In this document: piece after piece, positions 11,323-23,215 of the stretch
Layout: the number at the start of each line of letters is the position of its first letter
Position numbering within the stretch: position 1 is the first letter of the stretch
Origin: Aschersonia sp. MBC 622
Lineage: Eukaryota > Ascomycota > Sordariomycetes > Hypocreales > Clavicipitaceae
Length of the DNA stretch: 64,000 nucleotides
Assembly (NCBI GenBank): GCA_030782805.1
Contig: JARJPL010000296.1
Span: forward strand, 1 to 64,000
Direction of reading: 5' to 3'
Program-made: the position numbers and the translations under genes
The notes under the pieces: model-generated
Databases searched by the model: none
What the model was told of the DNA's origin: nothing
The model's input: the letters and a program-made list of their open reading frames with translations, nothing else

Positions 11323-13415
11323 TTACTCGGAGCCATACGTTCTCACCACCCACTGCAGGAAGTCCTCCCACATGCGCTCCCACTGCTGCAGGACCGCTCC
11401 TCGCTCGTCGTCGCTGAGGCACGCATGCTCTATGCTCCAGAGCACGAGCTGCTTCCAGCCATACAGACCCATGTCGGCCTTTCCAATGAGCACCTGGTAA
11501 AAGTCGTGTGAGAGCGACGATCTACATTGCTTCACTCAGTACACTAGAACAGACCAAAAAAAAAAAACGGAGAGAGAGGGGGGGGAAGGGGGGGACGCGG
11601 GTTTCGACGTACTTGAAGAGCGCACCATTGTCCGAGCTCACGGCGCAATGCACATTGTTCGCCAGCAGCGAGTACAGGGCGTGGCCGCCGACGCGCGGCG
11701 TCAGCCCGAGAATCTCATTTGAGATGGGGCACAGTTCCACACAGACGCCCTGGGCGCGCATGCGCTGCATGACGAGCGGATGTCTGGGCAGCGCATAGCC
11801 GTGCCCGATGCGCCGCGCGCGCAGCAGCAGCGCATCGAGGAGGTTGCCATCAGCGGGCGCGCCCACATCGAGCGTCTCGCCGCAGTGGAACAAGAACGGT
11901 ATCTCGACGTCCGCCTTGCGGCAATCCTCCTGAAACTCGAGCAGCTCGGCGACGAAATCTCGCAGCGGGCGTCCCTGCGCCTCCTCGCCGACGAGGTCAA
12001 AGCCTAGAAACGTAAGCAATGATCAGCTATGGCTGTGAAGAAACAAGAAAAGGAGGGTATCAAGAGGAGGGTCGCGTACCGGCGATCCATTCGGGCCATT
12101 GCTTCTTAAACTCGAGACACTCTTTTAGTGCGTTCTTGATGGCGGGTGACTGCATCGAGCGAGGCGTGCAGTAGATGACCTTTATGCCGCCAAAGTACTG
12201 GCTACTCTTCTCCATATCTTGTTGAAAGGCCTTGACTTCGTCTATAATGATATTCATGATGCCCTTGTTATCAATGGGTCCCGTTCCGTCGTCGTGGTAC
12301 AACTGGTTGGTGGTCATAAAGTTGGGCCGTATCTCGGCGTATTGGATGTTGTCGCGGACGAAATCCTCGAGGCACCGCCGTGTGTACTCTCTGTACGCCT
12401 TCTCATAGTTGAAAAGGCCCTTCATCATTCTCGTGCGTCCATTGAACTTTTCCCAGGCGCTTTTCATCTAGCATGTTAGCGTTATGCAAAGCTTCGATAT
12501 TCTTTGCCACTTCACCACTCACCCAGCTGCCGTCTGTAATGCTCCGTGGGCTTCATCCTCGGAAAAGACGAGTTTGGACAGCAGCCACTCTTGCGCATCA
12601 ACTCCAGGACAATAGCGCGAGAATTGCTCCAGAAACGTCGTAAACTTCATCGTCTGCCGCGGCTGATACTGCGCACTGAACAAGTTGCCTGGCGCGGCAT
12701 TCTCCTTGTCCACGCTCAGCAGGGAAAACTGAATCTCGCACTTGGAGTAGTTTTCGCGCCCATTGTCCTCTATCAACGGCATATTACTCGTAATGAACAT
12801 GCGCTCCGTTTCCTTGGCGATGCCCAGAAGCACGTCAGGCGGCAGGCACGCATTAAAATGGATATGCAAGTGCGCACCCTTGGGCATGTGGCGCGCCACA
12901 TCGAAGAGGCGCGTCTTTTGGATGAGGTCGACGTTGCTTAGAAAATGATCGCCCGCGAAGCGAGGATGCCTCTGCCCGCCATGGCCCGGCCTCGCCTCGG
13001 CGGCGTCGTAGACTTTCTCCTTGTCGAGCCGGCGCAGCCTGTGAAGAATACTGTCGACGGTCTTCTCGAGTGATGTGGCGCGCACACGGCAGCGGTGTTC
13101 AAAGCCAATGGACGCTTCGGCCTCGCAGAGCTGGCTGCGGTCTTCCATGTACCGGTCCACATCTGCGGGCAAGTCGGTTCTTGTCCTGACTGCGCTTGCA
13201 GACGACCGAGACGACCGTTGTCTCTTGAGAGGGGCACGGAACTGACTCATTTCATGCGTCGCTTCGAGTACTGCCTGTGCGGTTTGCTTGTCGTCAGTTG
13301 AGTCCTCATGCAGCTGTTGCAGCAATGAATTGTCGAAAGTCATGTTTGCCTTTGGAAAGATTTGTCTTTGAAGGCGTTTGACCAGCTTTTCGATTTTTAT
13401 TTGGAAGCGACTCAT
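11323..13415 (-). CDS. ADGF/CECR1-type adenosine deaminase-like protein
   Basis: Exons on the minus strand are 13415-12523, 12459-12080, 12003-11613 and 11521-11323, giving 620 aa, with all phases closing. The amidohydrolase metal site is visible: LHIHFN (H184/H186), FLFHCGETLD, HGYALPRHP and a late SSDNGALF. The block FNGRTRMMKGLFNYE is characteristic of the ADGF/CECR1 group. The protein should deaminate adenosine or a related purine to the 6-oxo form. No signal peptide is evident, so it looks cytosolic, unlike animal ADGFs. The residue after the metal-binding Asp is Asn (SSDN) where animal enzymes have a second Asp. Confidence 0.88.
11522..11612 (-). other. intron with long coding-strand pyrimidine tract
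   Basis: Third intron of the adenosine-deaminase-like gene. On the coding strand it holds C runs, CT repeats and a T12-13 tract in about 45 nt, an extreme polypyrimidine tract for a 91-nt fungal intron. Confidence 0.75.
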
Positions 13416-14920
13416 GCCATTGTCTTGTGCCGTTCAGAGAAAAGGGTTTCAGAGGGCGGTACGGCTGTTATATGTACAACAAAGTGGTGAATGAGAGCGC
13501 CTGATGCGGAAGCGCTGTCATGTAGGTGGAGGGGTTGGTGCAACGACTTGTTGCATCATCGATGGAAGTAGAACAAAGATTATTTCAATATCCAAGAGAT
13601 CGAGACTGTGCGAGGTGATGAGCCATCCAAGAAATCTCTCAGTTATCTGCGAGAGGATATCGTGACTGATCTGCCATGCGTCGTTTGCCGCTCGTCAATG
13701 CGCTGGTAGGCCCGGCCGCCGCCCAGTTGTAATGCGCAGTTCCGGAGAGAGACAAATCAGGCAGCTTGAGGAAGCGGATGCAAAACTACGGTCAAAAAAT
13801 GGTTGCGAAAGCTGTCGGCCTCGTAGGGTCTGAATTGAGAGCGAGATTGCTGGTCCGGTGTTGAGGTGTGGCAGTGGCAGTGACAGGCGATGGGCTCGGC
13901 GAGTCTTGAGTTGACAAGGACAAGGCGAAATCGTGGGCTGCATTCGACCAGATGAGCGCAATAGCGGCGGCCCTCTGGTCTAGAGCGGCAGTGAGAAAGG
14001 TAGCGGCAGGGAAAACAAGTCATCGCCGCTTTTAGACCGCCCCAGCCTTCAGTTGCCCTTGTAGCACTGTGATGTTCGCTAGCGCGCGTTTGCTCGACGC
14101 AGCACAGGCTTCAATCACCACCTAGCTTAGATTATCTACTGAGATGAGCTCGTATCGCCAGCTTTGATCACTAATAAAATACTCTCATCACGATTGATTT
14201 ATAAATATATACATATATTTGATTATAATGTAGTATAATGTTTTGCCGGGAAATGGGATTTATTGTAGACAGTTTCTGGGGGACTAGGTACACACCAAAA
14301 ACTGCCTATCGAGGCTGTGTTGTGCACCAACTCGCCAATTTTCTGTACAACATAACTAGTTAACTATGTACCAGCGCCACGGCTGCTGCCAAATCGCTTG
14401 CCCTGGGTATTAGACCAGGAAAAGTAGCTCCTGCACTGCCTCCGCAGTAATTCCACTTTGTAAGTACGCCAACAACACCTTCCGGCCGGCCTGTGTAACC
14501 ATCACCTGGCCGTCACTACGCTGTCGTCTTGTAGTCTACACTCATGATGCCCAAGTGTACCTTGGGTCCTTTTTCTAAACACAATGTCGTGTAAAAACAC
14601 AACATTACATCATCTCATTGATCAGAGTCTTTATCGTGCCTCCATACTTGTTGGTTCCTTTGTCACGGAAGAGAGCGTCAACAACACCCGTGGCAATCGT
14701 GCCAGTAGTCTGCTCGGTGTGGCCATCATTCTCTTCTGCTTTCTGGTTCACCAGTGCGCGCCCAAGGCGGGGATTCTGGAATCTGTTGTACACCACAACA
14801 GCAGAAGAATGGGCGCTATTAATTGTCGGCCTGATGCACGTTTGTCGGCCGAGAGGTGGGACTAGGCGAAACAGGCTGATAGGTAATTAACAGCGCCCGT
14901 GCCATAGGGCGATGAACGAA
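13416..14920. other. intergenic region with AT-rich patch
   Basis: About 1.5 kb upstream of the adenosine-deaminase-like gene. An AT-rich patch lies near 14170-14240. A minus-strand ORF at 14605-14796 reads like protein but matches nothing I recognise (see findings). No other gene is supported. Confidence 0.5.
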
Positions 14921-15269
14921 TTAAACGAGCTGTTCTCTGTCAACTGCGACAACGCCGTCCATTGCCCAAAGTCGAATGCTGACCTCCAGCCCCTCGATGT
15001 ATTTTTCGATAATGACCGGTTTTCACCGTCGTCGAGGCATCGAGGCATCGAGGCATCGATGCTCCGGTTAAAAATGGCTAAAGTCCTCGGATTGCTTCGA
15101 GATCAGTCGCAAACATGTACACTCCTTGTCTTACAAACCAATCTTTCCGTGGGTAGGCTATCAACCATCGCCATCGCGGATATGAAGTCACTGGCAACGT
15201 AAAAGCCAATGCGTGCTCACGACCACCCTGGCCAATGAGCAAAATGCGAAACTGAATCTTGTTCTCCAT
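14921..15269 (-). pseudogene. decayed 5' half of a phosphoribosylamine-glycine ligase (GARS/PurD-like) gene
   Basis: From ATG 15269 the minus strand encodes ILLIGQGGREHALAFTL, the N-terminal nucleotide-site motif of GARS. The frame continues into a shortened segment (GVYMFATDLEAIRG, where GARS has a GIPxFGPxxxAAxLEG motif) and stops near 15078. In another frame, 15022-14921 encodes VIIEKYIEGLEVS with a later DG, resembling the ATP-grasp core motif EEFLxGEExS. Pieces are in family order but too close together and in different frames, so deletions and frameshifts are inferred. An 8-bp triple repeat (15032-15055) lies between the pieces. It begins about 110 bp past the PLP-enzyme gene on the same strand. 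Confidence 0.6.
15032..15060. repeat. TCGAGGCA tandem repeat (3 copies plus TCGAT)
   Basis: Three perfect 8-bp copies of TCGAGGCA run from 15032 to 15055. Being 8 bp, each copy shifts the reading frame, and the array lies between the two GARS-like pieces of the relic. Confidence 0.85.
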
Positions 15270-15380
15270 AGTATAAGGTGGCAGCGGCACCAGCTGTACG
15301 TGAGATTGCAAGCCCAAGTCAAGGACGGAGCGACAAGATGTGTTTCTATCTAGGCTACACTATACAATGATGTGTTACTG

Positions 15381-16450
15381 CTAGCTATTACCTCCTGTCA
15401 GGATCACCGCAATGTTCCACGTCTTCACCTCATCCTGGGGCTCAAAGGCTCTCAAATCGGGGTGGTACAGCGCCGCTGCAAGCCCGACAGCAGCACTGGG
15501 TTCGATGGGACGCCCTAATATCTCTCGAAGCTCTCTCAAAGCATCTGATATCTGTCCTTCCGTGACTGGGAAGCATGCTTTTAAATAATCCGTGCTTTTC
15601 AACACTTGCCAGTTGGATTCCCACACCGACGTTCGCAAGCCGTCAGCGCACGTATATCCGACCATGTCGCGCTCGCACAGCTGCCCCTGCAGCAAACTAG
15701 CAGCCAAACGCGCGCCACCAACCAGCGGCTCAGCAGCAAAGACGGACGTGCTGCTGCCATTCAAGAGTAGTGCAGTGCCCGTAGTTAGACCTCCCCCTCC
15801 ACAAGGAACAATGACGCTGTCTAAGCGCCCTTCTTCCAATCCCTCAATCTGGTGGGAAGCCTCCAGACTGGCTGTAGCTTGTCCAATCATCACATCGCGG
15901 TCAAATGACTCGATAAGCGTGTATCCGTGTTCTGTTGCCCTGGCGTGTGCTGTGGTCCGGCAGTCAATCATACTACTGCCATTGATGCGTATGGTTTGCG
16001 CGCCGTTGTCCTGGAGTTTCGATCTTTTTGACTCAAGGCTGCTTTGGTTTACCACGACATGAACGGGTATATCGTATCCTCTTTCATTCATCAGGTCCAT
16101 TGCAGCTTTCGCGATGGCTACTCCGTGATTTCCTGTGTAGAGAATGTTAGTAAGGCTAGCCAATGGCTGTCTCTCTGTGTAGACCTCTAACCAGTACTGT
16201 ATGTGATCAATCCCGCACGAAGCTGATTCTCGTTTAGCTTCAGCAGCTTGTTCATGGCCCCTCGGTACTTGAAAGAGCCAGCAATTTGATCGTTCTCGGT
16301 TTTAATGAACACATTGATCTTCTTTCGAAGGCCGACTCGGCTTGAAGCCAGAGAAGAAAGGCGCGGTGAAAATACACACGAAGTCCTGCGAACGTATCCT
16401 TGAATGCGTGCCGATGCTTCAGCTACTTCAATCTTGAATAAATTAGCCAT
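15381..16450 (-). CDS. PLP-dependent threonine dehydratase / serine racemase-like enzyme
   Basis: Exons on the minus strand are 16450-16192 and 16132-15381, giving 336 aa, with a 59-nt GT-AG intron inside the codon for G87. Fold-type II PLP motifs are clear: the Schiff-base lysine K61 in GSFKYRGA, the phosphate-side STGNHG (85-90), the cofactor loop CGGGGL (197-202), and terminal ILTGGN. Length fits serine racemase or catabolic threonine dehydratase; there is no ACT domain, so it is not the isoleucine-pathway form. Likely reactions are Ser/Thr deamination to a 2-oxo acid or Ser racemisation; hydroxyaspartate dehydratase activity cannot be excluded. Confidence 0.87.
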
Positions 16451-17205
16451 GTCGGGAAGAATAGTTAAAAATATTCATGTAAACACTTAGAGAGATGAAA
16501 AAAGTTAAAGATTGCTGGTTGTTACGAAGTGAAATGGGTGAGTCTTATATGCCAGGCTGGTATGGCGACTAGCGACAGGGCTCAATGTATTTCATCGGAC
16601 AGGTTGAATGTCCCCGAAACTCGCGCGACAAGCGCGCCCGCAAGCTCGCCAAGAACAGAGCACATTTTCCTGTTTGCTTCATGTATGCATGTATGTATGA
16701 ATATTTATCGCGGGGAAATCCCTCATAAGGGCAAAGGGCGCCCGCCAGGGCGCTTCTATTTGCTTTATTGTTGCTTGGTTCCAGAGTTACCTGACCGGCA
16801 TATAAAACAAACGCACTACGCCTCGTTTAAGGAAGTAAAGGGAGAGATTTTAAGGAATCAAAGAGAGAGATTATAGGTAGCTAGTGGTAAAGTAATAAAA
16901 TAATACAACTCTATTATTAAGTAAGAGATAATAGTTGTTAAATTGAAGTCTTACTACTAATTTATTTTTGTAGTTTAACTAGTAATTAAGTAGGTAATAT
17001 ATCAAATCACATATACTTATGCTTGTAGTCAAATGGTACCATACCCCTAGTAATACTCCTTTTTATTTATTAATATTCATATATACATGCTGCCGACTTG
17101 GCAATTACTCAAACATAACCCGGAAGTCATTCATACCCAATGCCATGTTTTTGCCAAGAACTTGGGTTGGCCAGTCCGTGACAATTTATTTTATTTTGCT
17201 CTCGA
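16451..17205. other. AT-rich intergenic region
   Basis: Sequence from about 16860 to 17080 is markedly AT-rich with TAATA/TTATTA words and no ORF of interest, unlike flanking DNA. It could be an eroded repeat. It separates the PLP-enzyme promoter from the 3' end of the Blm10 gene. Confidence 0.5.
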
Positions 17206-20200
17206 CTAAGCAAAATAGCTCTTCCACAAGACACCTTCCAGATCTTCCAATTGCTCAGGTGTAAAGTACTGCCACCATTCATTAGTCCACTAGTGCGCCA
17301 ACGTATCATCGATGCTGTGACATACCTTTTGGTCCACAGTCCAGCTATCTTGTCGAGTCTTTTTGAACTCGCTTAGTATTCCCTTTGCTGCTTTACCCAC
17401 CACACCAGGGTCGCCCGCGGCACGACGAGCCAAGGTTGCGAGAATCTCGGGCATCCACTTGGGCGGCGGTGTGGCATACGGGAAGGCTTCTATCAACGCG
17501 CCCAATCCAAGGACAGCTGCATGTCGGCGCGTGATCTGCTTCTGCACATCCACTGGTGTATCTGTTCCAGCTACTTTGGGGCCACGCTTTGGCATGGGGT
17601 TCTGCGCTAGCTCTCTCTCAAATCTGGCTGTGAGATGTTCAATCAATGGGTCCCGGACGCGCCGAGGCGAACAACGGATCATGCCCGCCAATGTTGAAGC
17701 TGCACACCCTCGCACTTCCAGCTGCGAGTCGCTGAGCATGTCCGAGACTGTGGTAAACAAAACATCTCGAAGGCTCTTCTCCGTCACGAAGATGCGCCGG
17801 AAGTAGACGACTTGCATATTGACAAGAGCTCGAAGGCGCTGATGCCAGCTGGCGGCATTACGCCCTATACGAACCAAACCTTTGATGAAGTCTGCATCTT
17901 CACCGTCTCTGAATGGAATGTTGGGCAAATGACGATACACATGGTACGCAGTGCGCATCAGCTCTGGATCCTCCTTGACGTCCATCATGTGAAGTAGCTC
18001 ATCCATGAACGGCGTAGAAAAGAACGGCACAAGCTGGGTACATTCGTGCGATGATAAGGCGCAGTCCAGCCACATCAATACCGTCTTGCTACCCGCTGTA
18101 TACGAAGACTGCGTCTGCTGGCCTGGCGCGCGCTCGTGCCTCCACTTCTCCAGCCGCGAAAAGACGTCTTTGATCACAGCACTGAACTCATCGTCGGGCT
18201 TGTAAGGTCGGATACCGATAGACGAGTCCGCCTTGTTTTCCTCAAGTAGCTTCTTGACACTCTCAAACGACTCATGGTATCTCGACTTGTAAATCACCGA
18301 GATTACTCGGCCCATCGACTCACGTACTGCCTTGTAAGGGTGATCCAGGTGTGCCAGAAAGTTGTCCAGGATAGGCTGTGTACCACGGAAATGCCACCCA
18401 CCATCAGCAATGGCGAACTCGACCAGCTGAATTTTGGCAGATTCCTTGAACGCAGCATTAGAGCTCATGTCTAGGCGGAAGCCACGCAGCGCATCCACTA
18501 GCTCATGAGAGCGACGAGGGTCCTTGCAGTCTAGAATGAAGTGCAAGCATGTCATCCAATACGTCAGGTTGTCGGGAGTAAGCCCGTCGGCAAATATCTC
18601 CAGAATCTTGGGTGCTGCAAACTCCCACACTCTGTTTCGGATCGCTGGCGGGTCATCGCTGGATCCGGCCAACAATGCCCCGAGAATTTCTGAAGTCGCG
18701 CGATGTTGGTGTTTGTCGCTGCCGTCACCATACACTTCGACCATGAGCTCCTTGATTTCCTCCAAATTGACAGCCGTGGATTCGTAATGCATCAAGTCAA
18801 ACACATGCATCAGCAGATAAACGCTGCTCATCCGAAATCTGTCTGCTGAGCTGTCTCGTGGCTCTTGTTTCAAATAATCAAAACACTGGCGGAACCAGTC
18901 CTTGTTTAAAATCTTTCCAATCTGAGAACGTACAGCGCGTTCCTTGTCATCGTACGAATCAAATGGCATAGGCCTGGCTCGGAAGGCAGAGAAAGACTTG
19001 CCCCACACCAGCCAACCAGGGTGATCCGCATCCACCATGTATTCTGCATTGTTGGGGTCTTTGAAAGAGTCCAGAAACTTTCTGGTGTACTCAGCATCAC
19101 CCTTCTTTACCTCGACAGTGATCTTATTGCGATCCTTGCTCTCCTTCTCGAGCAAGTAATTGCGGTAGTCATGCTCATACACAGCGCGCAAGTCGACGGC
19201 GGTAAAGATGGACGTGAAAGCGTTCAGATAGTAGCCTCTAAGGCTGGGGTGAGGGTCGTTTGTGCCGTTCGCAACCAAGGCAATGAATTCAGCTGGTGCA
19301 ATTGTGTCGAATCGAAGACACAAGTTGGCTGCAAAGATGGCACATCTGGTTGCAACTTTCCAGTGTGCATCTTTGGCCTTTCTAGTGAGTTCCAGGCCCA
19401 GGGCTGCTTTTGACTTTTCCACTCTCTTGCGACGTTGAAGAATGAACTGGTGTCGCGAGTCAATCGCGGATGTCGAGTCTTCTTTGGGACAGATAGTGTC
19501 AACAACGTCCTCGTCTACAATAATAGCTCGCTCAAATGGCTTGCCAAATTCGATTAGCGAATAGATCGCAGAGGATCCAAGGCTCTGAATGGACGGCTTG
19601 TCGATGCGCGCGGTTTCAATGTATAGTCTCATCGCCTCTGGAGCAAACCTCCAGTCTTTCAACAACGTCTTCAGAAGCGATGTAAAGAAAAGCGAGTACA
19701 TGCCGCCTTTGATACGATCATGATCGTTTTCTTGGAGTGCTTTCTTGAGTCCCTGCAGAAGCGGCGGAATTACAAGTGGCTTGCCGCCTACAAGAGCCTT
19801 GAGCGATGAATCTTGAGCGTTCTGAGCGACACGGCGAACGTCGGCATAGGAAGACAGGCAGGATTGTGTCAGATCAAGAAGAAGCTGCTTGTCTAGTTCA
19901 CTCTTTTGCCTAGAGGACGCGTTATGCTTCAGACGTAAGAGCAAGTAGGCTTCTGCTCTCTTGATGAGAAGAGGGCGTGGATAAACCTTCCTCAGTCCCT
20001 TGACCTTGAAGGCTGCAATGTCGGCCTTGTAAAGTCGCAAGTGACGCTCGAGAGGGTGTGCAGAGCGTTCAATACCGACGTCTGTGATCCATGTTCGGTA
20101 CGCGGAGCAAAGCGCAGTGAAGCAATTCACATCGTCCTCTTGATGCTCAACCAAAAAGGCATGTGCCTTTGTCAACAGCTGACCGAGTTCCTCGCGCAGA

Positions 20201-23200
20201 AGGTGCGTCCGCTCGTAAGCCGGATCATCTCGCTTGAGGGGATAGCCTGCACGATAGCGAAATTGGGGTCTCAGCTCCTCATCATCGGCGACCTCGGCAA
20301 GAGGATCATCGTCATCAACCATCATCTCATCTTTGTCAGCGTCAACAACGGAATCATCCTCGATCTCGTCAACTGCAACTCCAGACGCGCGCTTTGGATC
20401 AAACATGACAGACATTCCTGACGTCACCAGACGAATCTGCTGCATCAGCCGTGAGACTTCATCGGACCACTCCTTATTCTTGCCTTTACGGCTGACGGGA
20501 GGGTTATCACTAAGAAGGAGGGCCAGTTGTTTGGAGATGGATTTGGTCTGGGCTGCGAATAACTCCACGGCAAACTCAGCCTCGGGCGGCGATGGTTGAT
20601 GCCACTTGATAGTCAAATCAGAGGGCGCCGTCGTCTTCCCCCAGTCACAGATATCCAGACCCCTCTTGAAAACCTCTGGCTCGTACAGGGCATGGTCAAT
20701 GGGATAGGTGTGAGTTAGATTCAGGAGTAGGTGGTGGATGTAGTTGGACACCAAAATAGTTGGCAGGCCACGACACTTTTCTTGCATGTAGCCAGCAATT
20801 CCGAGAAGTTCATCCTTGTGGCTGAGAACCTCTCGTCCGACGTGGACAACTACCATGGCCAACATGGTGACGTGCCATACTAGGGCTCTGTCGCGGGGCA
20901 GGTAATCGGTGCCCGATGTTCGATCAGATGCAGCATGGTTGTGATCAATCTCGTTGCGGATATTGACAACAAGCATGGGAACGAAGATCTTGAGCGTCTT
21001 TTCCGGGTTCACTTTGCAGAGTGCATTAAGAATCCAAGCCATGGCATCTCGCGCCTGGTGAACAACATGCGACGACACAAACGTTGCGAGCCTTTCAACG
21101 ACCATATCAAACAAGTCCGGCGATAATGACGCAAACAAGGGCGATAGCGCAGCCGGAAGCGCGTTAATAACATTGTCTTCAGGGGTCCCACCACGAACCT
21201 GATTCGCATCGGGCAGGTTCTCGAGCAAAGTGAACACCTTCCCAAGCAGAGTCATGACGAACTCGCCAAAGCCTGCAGTTGATGATCGCAGAATATTGGC
21301 CTCATCCTCGTCAGTAAGTTCTGCGTCGTAGTCGATGACAACGTTCTGGCCGTCTCGTTCCATGCGATCCATTTCGGCCTGAACCCATTGCATAGCCAGG
21401 CTAGTATCGTGGACAGCACTATCTTCCTTAACCATTGAAGCAAAGGGAATACTGTAGGCGACGCTCTGTATAAAGTTGAGCGTGTACTGTGTCTTGCTCA
21501 GATCGTTGGCATCGATGCCAGGGAGAGCCAGCGCCAGGAGAGCAGTCATGTGGCATCGATAGCCTTTGAGCTTGGACATGATATTGGCAATCATTTGTAA
21601 GCTGTTCAGGCTCGAGGTTGTTCGGTGAACTTCAACCAAGCCTTGAAGACTAGGATAAAACCTTTGCAATGCACCAGGTAGAACAAGATCGGGTTCCAGG
21701 TAAGCTAGCCCTTGTAGCGCATTATAGTAGCAATGGGATACCCGACTGCTCTTGGAGAAAAGACCCATGAATGTTACTTCCTTGAGCGATTCGACGAACC
21801 GCCTTTTTAATTCCCCGTCGATCTTGCGCTCTTGCGGTATTTCGAGCTCGCCGCTCTGCTCTCGATTCCAGCGAGAAACAAACGCATCTGTCAGAAAGAG
21901 CGTCAATTGGCCAAGAAGAGACGTCCATGCGCCTTGATTAGACGGGTGAAAGAATGTGTCGATTGACTCCATTAGGCCCTCGAGTGTTGACATGACGGAG
22001 TCCTTTTCACCCGAGCAGGCCGGCGACAGCGAGCTGACAATCAAACGCGCCATCATGTATGCAATGGGATACTTTTTCTTGTCCTTTTCCATGTACATGC
22101 CGGCACCAGACAGATAATCGAGCGGCGAGTAGGGGGAGTTGGCCTGGCCAACGGGGATCTGTGTCAGTCGCAAAATGGTTGTGAAGATGAGATCAGATTG
22201 CGCCTTGGTGAAGATGCCATGTTCGCCAAAAGGAACGTGAGCAGCATGCAAGTGATCTCGCGCAAGCCTCGAAAACATGTCGATGAAGAAGATGTCGACC
22301 ACTTTTGAGCGGTTCATGATGGACCACAAATGAAAGAGGGTGGGAAAGAAGGCGTCGGGCTGCGCAGCGAGGGCAGTTGGGGGTGCCGGATGACTAGGAA
22401 GCAGCGTGTTGAGCACCCCAGTGACAATGAAAGCATTTGGTAACTCGTGCACGCTGAAGAATGGCAAGAATTCTTGCAGCATCTCTGGACGCTCCTTTGG
22501 GTCAAAGTATGTGTGAACATGGGTGCAAAGCTTTAAAAGCTGCTTTGATGATCGGCGGCGGCTGCTCTGATGAGAAGGAACCTCGGCGGGCAACACCCAA
22601 GTCTTGACCTCTTTCCAGAGCGGCCTCCAATCGAGTGTCAAGTCCTCACCCGGCTTCAGGTAGTGGTTTTTTCTGCCAACGGAAGAAATACATTGTGAGC
22701 GAGTGGGAAAACTTTCGCGTACTGATCTGCGTGCTCGAGGGGGTTTCTTACCTTGTCAGCGTGACAACCATGCGCAAAAAACGGTCGGCCGCCGTGGAAT
22801 CCAAGCCCGGGGCCAGTGCGAGAGAGTAATACAGCTTGGCGAGCTTTGCTCTGAGCTCGCGCGTCATTTCAAACTTTAGGTTGAGCCAGCCTTGAAGTTC
22901 CCTTGTCCAATGCAGGGCACCAGGGGAGAAGTCTTCGGCGCGGATGGCAATATAGAGCTGCTTGAGGATGTCTTGAAGTGCGACATCGCGCTGCTGCTCC
23001 TCCTCGACGAGGAAGGGCAACTGATTAAAGTATGCAAATGTGCGAGGGCGATATCTCTTCTTGTCATCCTCATCCGACTTGGAGCAGGGGATTCCGGGGG
23101 TGGTGGCTCGCGAGATGGGCTCGTAGGAGGCAAAATTGGCAAAGAGCTGCGATGTTGACGTGGCAGAGAGGGCGCCGAGCGTACCCTCGTGGTGAGGGCC

Positions 23201-23215
23201 TGGGTTCTCATCCAT
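17206..23215 (-). CDS. blm10: proteasome activator Blm10/PA200
   Basis: Exons on the minus strand are 23215-22752, 22672-17326 and 17268-17206, giving 1957 aa, with both introns in phase. Blm10/PA200 is a HEAT-repeat solenoid that caps the 20S proteasome and opens its gate. The N-terminal block YRPRTFAYFNQLPFL and the helical repeats fit. An acidic loop (DEMMVDDDDPLAEVADDEE) lies at about 850. The last exon is only 63 nt and encodes YFTPEQLEDLEGVL followed by WKSYFA; the terminal YFA corresponds to the gate-opening C-terminal YYA (HbYX) of PA200. Reading through the last intron would lose this tail and stop at 17290. Confidence 0.95.
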
